Assembly (NCBI GenBank): GCA_037127315.1
Contig: JBBBDQ010001918.1
Location: 4,165,001 to 4,229,000 of the forward strand
Reading direction: 5' to 3'
DNA length: 64,000 nt
From: Ascarosepion bandense
Taxonomy: Eukaryota > Mollusca > Cephalopoda > Sepiida > Sepiidae
Position numbers and translations under genes: made by a program. The notes under the pieces are model-generated. The model searched no databases. It had not been told where the DNA came from and saw nothing but the letters and a program-made list of their open reading frames with translations. How positions within the stretch are numbered: position 1 is the stretch's first letter; each line of letters starts with the position of its first letter. This document shows, piece after piece, positions 1 to 9,049 of the stretch.

Positions 1-30
1 TGAGGCCCTACTAACAAACCCGAATACGCG

Positions 31-274
<244 letters not shown>

Positions 275-275
<1 letters not shown>

Positions 276-600
276 GATTAAATAAATATAAATTGCAAAC
301 ATTGTGTCTGCTTACTTTTAATAAAATCCGACCATACTCACGGATAATCTTTCGCGTATTATAATTGAAAGATGTAGGAAATGAGCTGTAACGTTGACAA
401 ATGTTATTATCAATAATCTCTTAATGTACTCATTGAAAGTACTTGGGTACATTGGGAAATGATTGATAACAACATCTGTCAACATTACAGCTAATTTCTG
501 AAACCTTTCAATTATAATACGCGAAAGATTATCTGTAAGTATGAACGGATTTTATTTAAAAAATAAGCAGACACAATGTTTGCAATTTATTTAATCTGAC
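275..600. repeat. Long foldback repeat, PLE terminal-repeat type
   Basis: The two arms (about 275-420 and 458-600) are near-complete inverted copies of each other. They begin with a GGATTAAATAAAT-type sequence and end with ATTTAATCTGACA. The roughly 40-bp centre contains GAAAGTACTTGGG, which also occurs in the duplicated repeat at 5181-5860, so both belong to one family. A single arm is seen again at 3008-3121. Two inverted copies of a Penelope-like terminal repeat is the best reading; a MITE is the alternative. Confidence 0.7.
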
Positions 601-660
601 ATGGCTAAAAGAAAATTTGCTGCCTAAATACACATATATATATATATATACGTTCCTCCA

Positions 661-1056
661 GATACGTTAGTATTAGATCGGTCGGGTCTTAATCCTGGCT
701 GGAAGCAATCGGATGTTTAACCTTACTGATGAACAGCACTGTCTGCCGATGATTATTTACGCTCTCGTAATTTGATTGAGCACTTTGGAGAAATGATAGA
801 CTTTAAAAACAGTAGCTACTCACGCACCATTCATTCAGTAATGAATTTGAACACTGTCGCCTACTGGTGTGTGTGTATATATATTGTGTATATAACACGC
901 TAAAATCTGCCTTCCCTCACCGAGCGCCTATAGCTTAGGGGTAAAATTACCGACTGATGTCAAATCGGTTTGGTTTTAATCCTGGCTGAAAGTAATCGGA
1001 TATCTAACCGTACTGCTGAGCTTTGATACGTGGAAACAAGACTGCATGCGGATGAA
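661..1056 (+). mobile_element. tRNA-like/hammerhead SINE, locus A (decayed tandem dimer)
   Basis: Two partial monomers lie head to tail. Monomer 1 (661-755) has a B-box-like GGTCTTAATCC and CTGATGA at 726, but has lost the second half of the ribozyme. Monomer 2 (about 815-1056) has an A box TAGCTTAGGGGT at 931, a B box around 972-983 and a ribozyme core mutated to CTGCTGA at 1013. The two cores are 287 bp apart, close to the 289 bp spacing at locus B. The tRNA-like part would supply an internal Pol III promoter. Both ribozymes look inactive. Confidence 0.75.
1004..1056 (+). ncRNA. Degenerate hammerhead ribozyme (locus A, monomer 2)
   Basis: The core is present but mutated: CTGCTGA instead of CTGATGA, stem II no longer fully paired, GAAA retained at 1033, and stem I strands CCGTA and TGCGG still complementary. 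The invariant A6 is lost, so cleavage is not expected. Confidence 0.6.
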
Positions 1057-1169
1057 TAGGTAAATAGAGAGATAAAGTGGCAAATATGTAGATCGATGGG
1101 GAAAGAAATTAGGGGGTGTCTGCTAGGCGCCGAAAAAGAAAGGAAAATAAAACATTGGAAACTGTTTGA

Positions 1170-1700
1170 GCTTAAGTTTTGTTTAAGGACATATCAACAT
1201 CTCTGTGGGTTATTTAATGCCGAAAAGATGGAGTCTTAAGGTATTTTTTTCATGTTCGGTTATAGTGAGAAGGTTGATTTACACAGATTTTGATTAAAAC
1301 TTTTTTTTTTCTTGTTTTAGAAAACTGAACATGTCTTCTAGTTTTGTATTCAAAAATGTATTACTAGTAATAATTATGTACTATGGCATTTATTTCTTCA
1401 AAAATTTATATTTTTCTTGTTATAGAAAAATATACATTTTTGAAGAAAAAATAACAGTCTATTTTATGTATATATTTCTATACTAGTCTTTTTTTATACT
1501 TTAATAGTGTATTGACCCCGGTTTGAGGGGGGTTAACTGTTTGCCAATACTTGGGACCCTGACAAGTGCTACCACTCCCGGTCAGGATGGACCTGCGAAC
1601 AACAGCAATTAAGAGGTGGTTCCATGCTTCTGACAACTTCCTAATCAGAGGCCTTGCTGCTGGATGCAGTTTACCGTCATACCCAACATCATTGGAAAGT
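1170..1700 (+). repeat. Dispersed repeat family R, copy 1
   Basis: This stretch runs from a segment about rising 'hump' AT-rich sequence through GGGACCCTGACAAGTGCTAC to CTTGCTGCTGGATGCAG. It recurs closely at 62420-62980 (same strand), 59640-60110 (opposite strand) and partly at 30470-30610. No coding capacity is recognised. Proximity to PLE terminal repeats in other copies suggests a PLE-associated segment, which is inference. Confidence 0.7.
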
Positions 1701-1732
1701 GTTGAATGGAAAATCGTAATTTTAATGATGAT

Positions 1733-1825
1733 ATACCTACCTACCTACCTACCTACCTACCTACCTACCTACCTACCTATATATATATATATGCATGCGT
1801 GTCTTTTTTGTGTGTGAGTATGTAT

Positions 1826-1858
<33 letters not shown>
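1733..1858. repeat. (CCTA)n, (TA)n and (TG)n microsatellites
   Basis: (CCTA)n runs from 1733 to about 1778, followed by a short (TA)n, and (TG)n is at 1826-1858. Translated reading frames through it (repeating YLPT, VCVCV) are artefacts. Confidence 0.95.
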
Positions 1859-1860
<2 letters not shown>

Positions 1861-2362
1861 TATGCATGTACGCCTTTATGTTTTGAGCAGTTGTTTTCTT
1901 TACCCCCAAACATTATGCCTCATTATCCAACAAACATTTATGTAACAGGTTTTCAACTTGACAATGTGTTATTGTTATCCTATATTAACACATTTTACAA
2001 GAACGAGTCTTACGATAACACTTATTAATCTGAAAGTTCAGTTTTCTTTGTTTCGTACCGAGATAATACCAAAACCTTAGGCTTCTCCTGGAAAATTCTG
2101 TTGCACCAATATTCCGAGGTTATTTTCGAAGATGATTCTTATCCCGAGAACATACCATTAATTAGGAAGACTTGGGTGATATTTTGATTAAGTGATTTAC
2201 AATATAAATTCAGCATTCGCTGTTCATAACATTAAAATAATAAACGGCTATGGAGAAAACTACGACGTCTATTCGTTAGCAAGAATCTGACATAATTACT
2301 TCCGATTGCGTGATGAATTCCTCCTCAGTGGATGCTCAGCACTTTCGGCTTTGCGTTAGATG
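1859..2362. other. Unassigned AT-rich intergenic sequence
   Basis: No repeat family, tRNA-like box or convincing coding sequence is recognised in this interval. Confidence 0.5.
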
Positions 2363-2675
2363 GGTGCGTTGTGGTGCAGTGAATATCGACTCGGAACGAC
2401 AAATCGTGGAGCCGAGTTCAAATTCCAGTTAAATTCCTTGCATTCACTTACGCACAAATACCCCTGGGAAAGGTATTAATCCGTCTCTTTACTCTCGTTA
2501 TGGGTTAAAAAAATCGGACAGTTTGGGTTCTGTAGCCTTGGCTGACAACCAGTCTACCGCAGAAAGCAATGACAAACTACTGCAGGATAATCTTCCGCCT
2601 AGTCAGTCATGTCTCTTTCGAGACATGATTGCCCAAGCGTGTATCACGTATGACACTTAAGTGACTGAATAATGC
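2363..2675 (+). mobile_element. SINE-B (tRNA-derived), copy 1
   Basis: The head carries an A-box-like GTGGTGCAGTGAATATCG and a B-box-like GAGTTCAAATTCC, so it is tRNA-derived. The body has a conserved stretch (CAGTCTACCGCAGAAAGCAA) and a segment with the inverted repeat TCTTTCGAGACATGA. It ends with a TGACTGA-type tail. About fifteen full or partial copies occur in the window. The architecture fits tRNA-derived cephalopod SINEs; an exact family name needs a library search. Confidence 0.85.
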
Positions 2676-3121
2676 ATTTACCCTATCCGAAAGTTAAAGA
2701 TTTTTTAAAACAATCTTTCTCCGTTTTAAAACATTCGGTTCAGTGGGAAATCATATACATCGAGAACTACTAAGTAGAAACCTCACATTATTTACGTTAT
2801 TCGGAGTATTGTCTTCATTTTCTTGCCACTTGTACGACGTTTCAGTCGTTGTACGCTCCAGCCTTCCTCAACTGCTAAGAATTTCGAACCGAACCATTTA
2901 TTACGATTACTGGTGTATGTCATGCTCATTCTTTATGCGAAGCCTCTTTTATAGTCATGAGTTATCTCCCTGTTTCGTGTCACAACTAAAAAACACTTTC
3001 AACGTTACAGCTCATTTCTGACATCTTTCAATTATAATACGCGAAAGATTATACGTGAGTATGAACAGATTTTATAAAAAAATAAGCAGGCACAATATTT
3101 GCAATTTATTTAATCTGACAT
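2676..3121 (+). repeat. PLE terminal-repeat family g
   Basis: It contains the TACGACGTTTC...TTGTACGCTCCAGCCTTCCTCA block (split here), the usual end of Penelope-like elements (GGCTGGAGCGTACAA ... GAAACG on the other strand). Its last 110 bp match one arm of the 275-600 foldback. A closely similar SINE-B plus family-g arrangement occurs inverted at 60130-60768. Confidence 0.6.
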
Positions 3122-3248
3122 TACTGACTATTTGATTTAGACTGGTTGACCTGCAATGTGCTGTTTACCATTTTAAAGCATTTTTATAGCTTCCTTCATA
3201 TTATCTCCTTATTCCATCGATAAGAATTAAGTTCCAATCGATAGCTAC

Positions 3249-3581
3249 AATATAATTTTTTTTTTTAATCATCTCACCCCAAGCAAGGTATTCCACTGCC
3301 ACTATTGCGCATGGGGCTACATAGGGGAAGGTAAAGAGAAGGAGTGGTTAGACATAGGGAATGTCAGGAGGAATGAATGTTAGACATAGGGAATGTCAGG
3401 AAGAATGGGAGCAGGTTAGTGTGTTAGGAGGTGTCTATTGACCTTACATTTAAACTCCTGGAGATTGTATCCGTCGAGGAAGCAATCGTGTGGAAGGGAA
3501 TTCCACAGTCGGGAAGTGCGAGGAAAGAAACTGTTGGAGTAGAAGTTGCGGTTGCATTTTATCGGTTTCACGAGCAGGGTT
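3249..3581 (-). pseudogene. 3' end of a jockey/CR1-type LINE
   Basis: On the minus strand the conserved C-terminal RT tail is readable: hydrophobic/aromatic stretch, then a SRLWNSLP-like motif (here LWNSLP), then the 3' untranslated region ending in GGGTGAGATGATT and an A-run. The same tail appears at 32130-32500, 33270-33490 and 44460-44840. It is 5'-truncated and joined directly to the hammerhead SINE at about 3582. Confidence 0.7.
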
Positions 3582-3711
3582 TTTAGCGCGTATAAACACG
3601 CCCAATAGCTAGGGTGCTCTAATTCATTATTGAATGAGCGATGCGTATATGCCGGAGTAGCTACCGTTTACAATGTCTCCCACACTGTGTGAGAGCGTAA
3701 ATACTATTAGT

Positions 3712-3766
3712 GTCATCCGCAGACAGATCTGTTTCGCTGTATCACAGCTCATCAGTACGGTTAGAC
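3712..3766 (-). ncRNA. Type I hammerhead ribozyme, complete
   Basis: Minus-strand reading: stem I strand GTC-TAA-CCGTA, core CTGATGA (3749-3755), stem II GCTGT-GAT-ACAGC, GAAA, stem III ACAG-AT-CTGT, cleavage triplet GTC, then stem I strand TGCGG-AT-GAC. All invariant core residues are present. Stem I is 5 bp with one T-G wobble, an internal loop, then GTC/GAC. Predicted cleavage falls between plus-strand positions 3722 and 3721. The stem III sequence is self-complementary, suggesting dimeric action. Confidence 0.9.
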
Positions 3767-4000
3767 TCCGATTGCTCCTCGAAACCCGACCGAATTGGGG
3801 TGACTCTACCCCTGGGCCACGGGGCGTTCGGTGGAAGAAGGTAGTCATTTTTAGCGTATATCATATTACGCGCCCAATAGCTAGTGTGATCCAATTCATT
3901 TTACTGAATGAGCGATGCGTACATGCTAGAGTGGCTACTGTTTTTCAAAGTCTACCTTTCTTCCAGGGGTGCTCAATCAGGGTGTGAAAGCGTAAGTATT

Positions 4001-4043
4001 GTCATCCGCAGACAGATCTGTTTCGCTGTATCACAGCTCATCA
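4001..4043 (-). ncRNA. Hammerhead ribozyme, 5'-truncated
   Basis: Identical to the 3712 copy from TGATGA through GAAA, stem III and TGCGGATGAC. The stem I 5' strand and C3 are replaced by a TATATA stretch, so this monomer end cannot close helix I by itself. Confidence 0.8.
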
Positions 4044-4045
4044 TA

Positions 4046-4270
4046 TATACTTACAAAATTTTTGGATCCGTATCACACTACCCGAGTTTCCACCGTTAGG
4101 TCTCTTAAGGCACAGACACAGAAAACCAGTGGATGTTACAGACACGGAAAACTAATAGTTGTTAGCAAACATTTGTAAGTGCATCTTTGATCTACTTCCT
4201 TGGGATAGCACTGAGCACTTTTTGTTGCTTAGTTCATTTGAGAACGATTGTTTACTGCTCATCTATATTT
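4046..4270. other. Unassigned sequence
   Basis: Short AT-rich unique-looking stretch between the hammerhead SINE and a (TA)n tract. Nothing recognised. Confidence 0.5.
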
Positions 4271-4272
<2 letters not shown>

Positions 4273-4319
<47 letters not shown>

Positions 4320-4545
4320 TGTGTGTGTATGCTCGTGTATGCCTGTGTGTATGTTTTGTGTATCTGTATGAGAGCAAATGATTGAGAGGTATTTCTATTG
4401 TGAAAGAGTGAGAGACGTGTTTCTAGTATGTGCTTGTGTTTTGCGCGTGTGATTGCGTGTGTGTGTGCGCGTGTATGTGTGTGTGATTGTAATGTGCGAA
4501 AAAAAGAAAGAGAGAGGAATAAAGAGAGAGAGAGAGAGAGAGAAT
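4273..4545. repeat. (TA)n, degenerate (TG)n and (GA)n microsatellites
   Basis: (TA)n at 4273-4317, then TG-rich DNA to about 4490 and (GA)n at 4523-4543. The long frame on the minus strand here encodes only dipeptide repeats and is rejected. Confidence 0.9.
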
Positions 4546-5180
4546 GATAAGGAGACAGCGTGCTGTTAATATTTAGATGGAAAGAGTGATTAGTCGTCCC
4601 CACTCTCTCCAAAAAAACAAAAAAAACAAAACAAAAATAAAATAAGAAAAAAACGATCGGAAGATTGTAATGCCGAAGACATAGAATGAGAAAAGTGCGC
4701 CGAACTAGTGTTCCCAACGATCGGAAAAGATCCGGTCTAAAGTGCGTCTCAACATTAGCCAATCAGATTTGATCTCCTGGGTGAAAATAATTGAACCTCA
4801 ATGATCATTCCAACAGCATCTTCATTTATTACTCTTTGATCTCGGCTCAACGAAGAGGCGATCTTTTTGTAAACTGGACAGACAGAGAACGGGAGAAACT
4901 GCCAATCAAAAATGTCGGTCGAAATACGCAACTGAAGAAAAAAAAGTAGCTTACTGCATATATTTGCGTATAGTGCGCGGTTTTATGGACAGCTTTTTAC
5001 GCCAAAAATATGGGGTCGCAAGTGTATTTTTTTAAGCAATTAGACATAATATAACTGTGTACTATACAAAAATAAATTTTTATGCATTTTAGATTACCAT
5101 AGCCTACCTAATAGGCCTACATTCTTACAGTGCTTTGACTAATCTTACGGTGCAGGTAAGGTCCTTTAGCCTGCCCTTCG
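4546..5180. other. Unassigned sequence
   Basis: No family recognised. The text around 4660-4760 is relatively GC-balanced but has no open frame of note. Confidence 0.45.
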
Positions 5181-5307
5181 TAATTTAGCTTCTGTCTAGC
5201 GGTTGCTAAATGAAGAGCAGAACGTCATACACTATGAGATAGAAAAAATTTAATTGTTCGAACACTGGAGAGCCGAATATAAATGGTAGTAGGTTTCCAT
5301 GCATATA

Positions 5308-5341
<34 letters not shown>

Positions 5342-5403
5342 AGATTAAATAAATTACAAACGTGTATGCTTATTTTTAATAAAATTATTAATTTCTCGAT
5401 GTT

Positions 5404-5445
5404 CCCAAGTACTTTCGATCTCCTTCCAAGATCATCTTCATTGGG
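5404..5445 (-). ncRNA. Hammerhead-like fold in family f, copy 1
   Basis: Minus strand: CCCAA, then TGAAGA (C3 replaced by A), stem II GATCT/AGATC, GAAA, palindromic AGTACT, then TTGGG closing stem I with CCCAA. The C3 change and zero-loop stem III argue against monomeric activity. Treat as a degenerate ribozyme or a structural relic. Confidence 0.4.
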
Positions 5446-5625
5446 TGTATGTTGCGGTAACAAAAGTGAACGCAAAACTGTTTTGCAAAAAACTATTATA
5501 ATTTAGCTTCTGTCTAGCGGTTGCTAAATGAAGAGCAGAACGTCAGACACTATGAGATAGAAAAAATTTAATTGTTCGAACACTGGAGAGCCGAATATAA
5601 ATGGTAGTAGGTTGCCATGTATATA

Positions 5626-5687
<62 letters not shown>

Positions 5688-5749
5688 AGATTAAATAAAT
5701 TACAAACGTGTATGCTTATTTTTAATAAAATTATTAATTTTTCGATGTT

Positions 5750-5791
5750 CTCAAGTACTTTCGATCTCCTTCCGAGATCATCTTCATTGGG
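5750..5791 (-). ncRNA. Hammerhead-like fold in family f, copy 2
   Basis: Same arrangement as the first copy, with stem II extended to GATCTC/GAGATC. The stem I strand TTGAG pairs less well with CCCAA. C3 is also A here. Confidence 0.35.
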
Positions 5792-5860
5792 TGTATGTTG
5801 CGGTAACAAAAGTAAACGCAAAACTGTTTTGCGAAAAACTATTATAATTTTTTCTTCTTG

Positions 5861-6537
5861 CTTCAAATGATAAATTTTTCTTCCTGCTTCGAATGTAACA
5901 GCTGACAGTAATGCTTAGCGTTCATGAAAACGTGAAAATCGTCCACTATGGAATTTCTTTGTGTTGAAATGTAATAATTATGCACGTATGAAAAGAATAG
6001 CTATAATAACTGATTTTCCGTTTGTTTTAAGTACAAACAGGAATCTTTTGACGAAGCGCAACGGGAAGTTTTAAACAAACTAAAATTTTCAAAACTAGGG
6101 AATAGTTACTTAAAGACCTTAAAACAATTTAATCTAAATTTGGATAATTATAATATGTATTTATAGGTGTTTATATTTGTAAGATTATAATATGTATTTA
6201 TAGGTGTGGTTACATTTAAACATTACTTTTGAGCTTTCATTTAGTTTTTTTTTTTTTTGTGGAAACAACACAATGGCTAACTTTTTCTCCAGGCACAATC
6301 TATAGACATTACCACCATTGTATGGTTTGTCTTTTTTACTATACTCCATGATCAGGTTTATTTTTTCCATTTTTCAGTTTTCATTTCCACATGTGGCTAG
6401 CCACGTGTTATTATAAATTGTCTGAAGATACCGAAACCTATGTTGCGGAAATAAATAATCTCCAAATGAAAAATATTCAAATGTTCTACAGTATAAATAT
6501 ATTGAACACTTATTATGACTAAAAAGTAATTTTATAT
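5861..6537. other. Mostly unassigned; degenerate PLE family c piece at 6400-6500
   Basis: At 6421 a CTGAAGATACCGAAACC stretch aligns with the hammerhead at 50828-50892 but lacks stem II. The neighbouring GTTCTACAGTATAAATATATTGAACACTT also matches 50910-50942. The rest is unrecognised. Confidence 0.4.
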
Positions 6538-6696
6538 TTATATATATATATATATATATATATAGTGTTTAATTGTAAAAATGTTTAGCGATATCGGGAT
6601 GGAGACAGCTTTGATATGTACAAAGAGTTTGTCTCTTTAACTGACCAGATTCATGATGACTTCGTGAGGACATCGTTATGATGTTATCATTCGTCT

Positions 6697-6743
<47 letters not shown>

Positions 6744-7042
6744 AAATATAACAGACAATGAATGTCTATTATGTTTAATCATGAGCCGTTCTAAACATCC
6801 TATTTTGGTTTTAATCGCCACTGTAACCTCTCTGAAGATGGCTCATATGAGCCGAAAGCTTAGAACCAACTTAATAAAAAAATTTCAAATGTTGGAGAAT
6901 TTTTAATTTATTTTCACCTGAAATTAAAGCCAAAATACGATGTTTAGAACGGCTCATGATTAAACATAATAGACATTCATTGTCTCATACATTTAACAGT
7001 ATATGTTTAGAAAATATATATATATATATATATATATATAAA
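6538..7042. repeat. PLE family e inverted pair between (TA)n tracts
   Basis: (TA)n lies at 6538-6564, 6703-6740 and 7015-7042. Between the last two, a minus-strand copy (6742-6815, GACAATGAATGTCTATTATG) meets a plus-strand copy (6830-7012) of the same family. The plus copy begins CTCTGAAGATGGCTCATATG...CCGAAAGC and ends at a GTATA junction. The same family lies at 22590, 24070, 28490-28900, 36160 and 49180. A short recurring open frame in these copies is a shared-repeat artefact. Confidence 0.7.
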
Positions 7043-7044
7043 GA

Positions 7045-7315
7045 CTTTACAACAGTAGTTGGTCATCGCTATTTATGCATCGTTCTTCAGCAATGAATTG
7101 AACACTCTTAGCTAATGGCGTTTGTATATAAAATACTAAAATCTACCTTCATCCACCGTGCGCCGATAGCTTAGAGGTAGAGTCTCCGACTGTAATCAAA
7201 TCGGTCGGGTTTTAATCCTGGCTGGAAGCAATCAGATGTCTAATCGTACTGATGACCAGTGATTTAGCGAAAAAGAACTATCTCTTGATGACTATAAATC
7301 TAAATCAGAAATAGG
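7045..7315 (+). mobile_element. tRNA-like/hammerhead SINE, locus C
   Basis: Plus-strand monomer: TGCATCGTTCTTCAGCAATGAATT lead (7077 on), A box TAGCTTAGAGGT (7167-7178), B box GGTTTTAATCC (7208-7218), ribozyme core CTGATGA (7249). Box spacing is tRNA-like. The ribozyme half is decayed. At 7305 a GAAATAGGCTTGTAT remnant matches the 3' half of the locus G ribozyme, so a second monomer end is fused here. Confidence 0.8.
7238..7292 (+). ncRNA. Degenerate hammerhead ribozyme (locus C)
   Basis: CTGATGA and GAAA are retained, as are the outer GTC/GAC pairs of stem I, but stem II (CCAGTGATTTAGC) and stem III are disrupted. Probably inactive. Confidence 0.55.
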
Positions 7316-7329
7316 CTTGTATATATATA

Positions 7330-7384
7330 GTCATCCGCAGACAGATCTGTTTCGCCGTATCACAGCTCATCAGTACGGTTAGAC
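7330..7384 (-). ncRNA. Type I hammerhead ribozyme, complete (locus D)
   Basis: All invariant residues present. Compared with 3712-3766 the only notable change is in stem II: GCTGT pairs with ACGGC, giving a T-G wobble in place of T-A, so pairing is kept. Stem III is ACAG-AT-CTGT, the cleavage triplet GTC, and stem I CCGTA/TGCGG plus GTC/GAC. Confidence 0.9.
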
Positions 7385-7541
7385 TCCGATTGCGTTTTTA
7401 CCCAGGATTGAAACCCGACCGAAATGGCGTCAGTCGGCGACTCTACCCCTGGGCTATAGACGTTTGGTGGAAGTAGGCAGACTTTATAGCGCATATCAAT
7501 ATACGCGCCCAATAGCTAGGGCGCTCTAATTCATTTCATCT
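7330..7541 (-). mobile_element. tRNA-like/hammerhead SINE, locus D (best preserved)
   Basis: Minus-strand monomer in which every module is readable. From 7541 down: lead with GCGCGTATATTG; A box (plus 7441-7456, reverse of TAGCCCAGGGGTAGAG); anticodon-arm-like CCGA...TCGG; B box (plus 7405-7415, reverse of GGTTTCAATCC); linker GGGTAAAAACGCAATCGG; full hammerhead 7330-7384. The 3' end is the last pair of helix I (GATGAC), followed at once by TATATATA. It is head to head with locus C. Non-coding and non-autonomous, presumably dependent on a LINE or PLE reverse transcriptase. Confidence 0.85.
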
Positions 7542-7554
7542 AAACGTTTTTCAA

Positions 7555-7555
<1 letters not shown>

Positions 7556-7602
<47 letters not shown>

Positions 7603-7694
7603 GTTAATATATATCTATGTGTTCATATTGATCTTTTTGTTTATCTTAGGTCTCTCTGTCAACCTTCGTCTATTTGTAAGTATCTCTATCAATT

Positions 7695-7745
<51 letters not shown>

Positions 7746-7820
7746 CTCTATCTATCTATCTATCGTTGTATGTATCTTTAACAGTCTACTCTCCTCACCA
7801 CTCGTCCTTTAACTATCAAG

Positions 7821-7897
<77 letters not shown>

Positions 7898-7910
7898 TTG
7901 TGTGTGTGTA
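7556..7910. repeat. (ATCT)n, (TA)n and (TG)n microsatellites
   Basis: (ATCT)n at 7556-7602 and 7696-7765, (TA)n at 7824-7865, then (TG)n to about 7908. Confidence 0.95.
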
Positions 7911-8430
7911 GTTATCACTATCAGTTCATATCTATCAGTCAATATTTTCTCTACGAGTACATGTATGTATGCGTGTGTGCATGAATTTTTTTTTTTTTTT
8001 TTTGGCGTTTGGATAAGCGTTGATTTTTTTCCTTTTGGGTGGCGGGTATGCATGGCACTCTCAGGTGATATGTTTTGGAAGCTTGTCATATTTCCACTGA
8101 CGAAATTTAGAATCTGCCCGGATTCCAGAGTGGCACAAAATAGAAGTGTTGCCTGAAATAGACGTACCGCCAACGAGAAACATCTTGCTTCTCTCAAGAA
8201 CGCTGTTTGCTTAGAAAATGATGACCTTTTTTTCATTTTTTTGTTTGTTTTTCAAGAACCAACCGGAAGAAATAATGCCTAGGAGCAGAAAAAATAACAC
8301 CAACATTGAAAGAAAAAGAAAAAGAATATTGAATCATACTTATTTTATTAAGAAAAGCTTTAATGTCGACAACGTGTCAAATCCCAAATATCCATCTAAT
8401 AATGACTTTATTCAAATTAGGAATACTATG
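7911..8430. other. Unassigned sequence
   Basis: No repeat family or convincing frame recognised. Confidence 0.45.
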
Positions 8431-9042
8431 GCGTTGTGGTGTAGTGGATATCGAATTGGAACGACAAATCGGGGAGCCGAGTTCGAATTCCAGTTGAATT
8501 CCTTGCATTCACTTACGCACAAATATCCTTGGGAAAGGTATTAATTCGTCTCTTCCTTATAGTGATAAGTTAAATAAGACAGATTGGGTTTTATAGCCCT
8601 GGCTGGCCACCAGTCTACCGCAGAAAGCAATGGCAACCTACTGCGGGATAATCTTCTGCCCAGTCAGTCATGTTTCTTTCGAGACATGATCGCCCAAGCA
8701 TGTATTACATATGGAACTTAACTGACTGACTGAATATAATAATTAGAAACATGATTAAGGCTGCTACTAAGCATAAAGTGGGGGATCGGATTTCTATTGT
8801 TATGAAGTAATAAACTGATCCCCTCTAATTATTAACTGATAATATAATACATATATTCTCCCTCAAGCTATGAGTCAAATAACAAGACAGATTGGATTAG
8901 ATAGTCTTGGCTGGCAACCAGTCTACCACAGAAAGGAATGGCAACCTACTGCGAGAAAATCTTCTACCCAGTCAGTCATGTCTCTTTCGAGACATGATCG
9001 CTCAAAGCGTGTTTCATGTATGGCACTCAACTGACTGACTGA
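8431..9042 (+). mobile_element. SINE-B composite: full copy, GATC-hairpin module, partial copy
   Basis: A full SINE-B (8431-8733; B-box-like GAGTTCGAATTCC) is followed by a roughly 130-bp module containing TGGGGGATCGG...CTGATCCCC inverted repeats. A second SINE-B 3' half (8870-9042) follows. The same order occurs on the minus strand at 32597-33215 and 57597-58095, so this composite is a mobile unit in its own right. Confidence 0.8.
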
Positions 9043-9049
9043 TACTGTC

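Larger units (their letters stand above)
3582..4045 (-). mobile_element. tRNA-like/hammerhead SINE, locus B (tandem dimer)
   Basis: A minus-strand element with two hammerhead ribozymes 289 bp apart (3712-3766 and 4001-4043). Between them lies a tRNA-like region with an A box near 3812-3827 (CTCTACCCCTGGGCCAC on the plus strand) and a damaged B box. The linker includes a conserved ATTCATT...GAATGAGCGATGCG stretch. Head-to-tail monomers, each with one self-cleaving ribozyme, are the hallmark of retrozymes and Sm-alpha-like satellites. The 5' end abuts TATATAC within the second ribozyme core. No protein is encoded. Confidence 0.85.
5181..5860 (-). repeat. Tandemly duplicated PLE terminal repeat (family f)
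   Basis: The unit starting TAATTTAGCTTCTGTCTAGC (5181) repeats at about 5499, a period near 318 bp. The copies differ mainly in the length of an internal (TA)n (5312-5338 versus 5632-5683). Each unit contains a GTCAGATTAAATAAATTAC block shared with the 275-600 foldback. Each also has, on the minus strand, a TGAAGA...GATC-GAAA-GTACTTGGG segment that resembles a hammerhead core. Confidence 0.75.

Noticed and set aside
275..600. miRNA-type hairpin precursor
   Set aside because: Arms are far longer than a pre-miRNA and belong to a dispersed PLE-type repeat.
6840..6906. Recurring short frame in PLE family e copies (MAHVSRKLRTKLIKNY-like) as a conserved small protein
   Set aside because: Found only inside the repeat in both orientations, ending in (TA)n-encoded residues; similarity follows from shared repeat ancestry.
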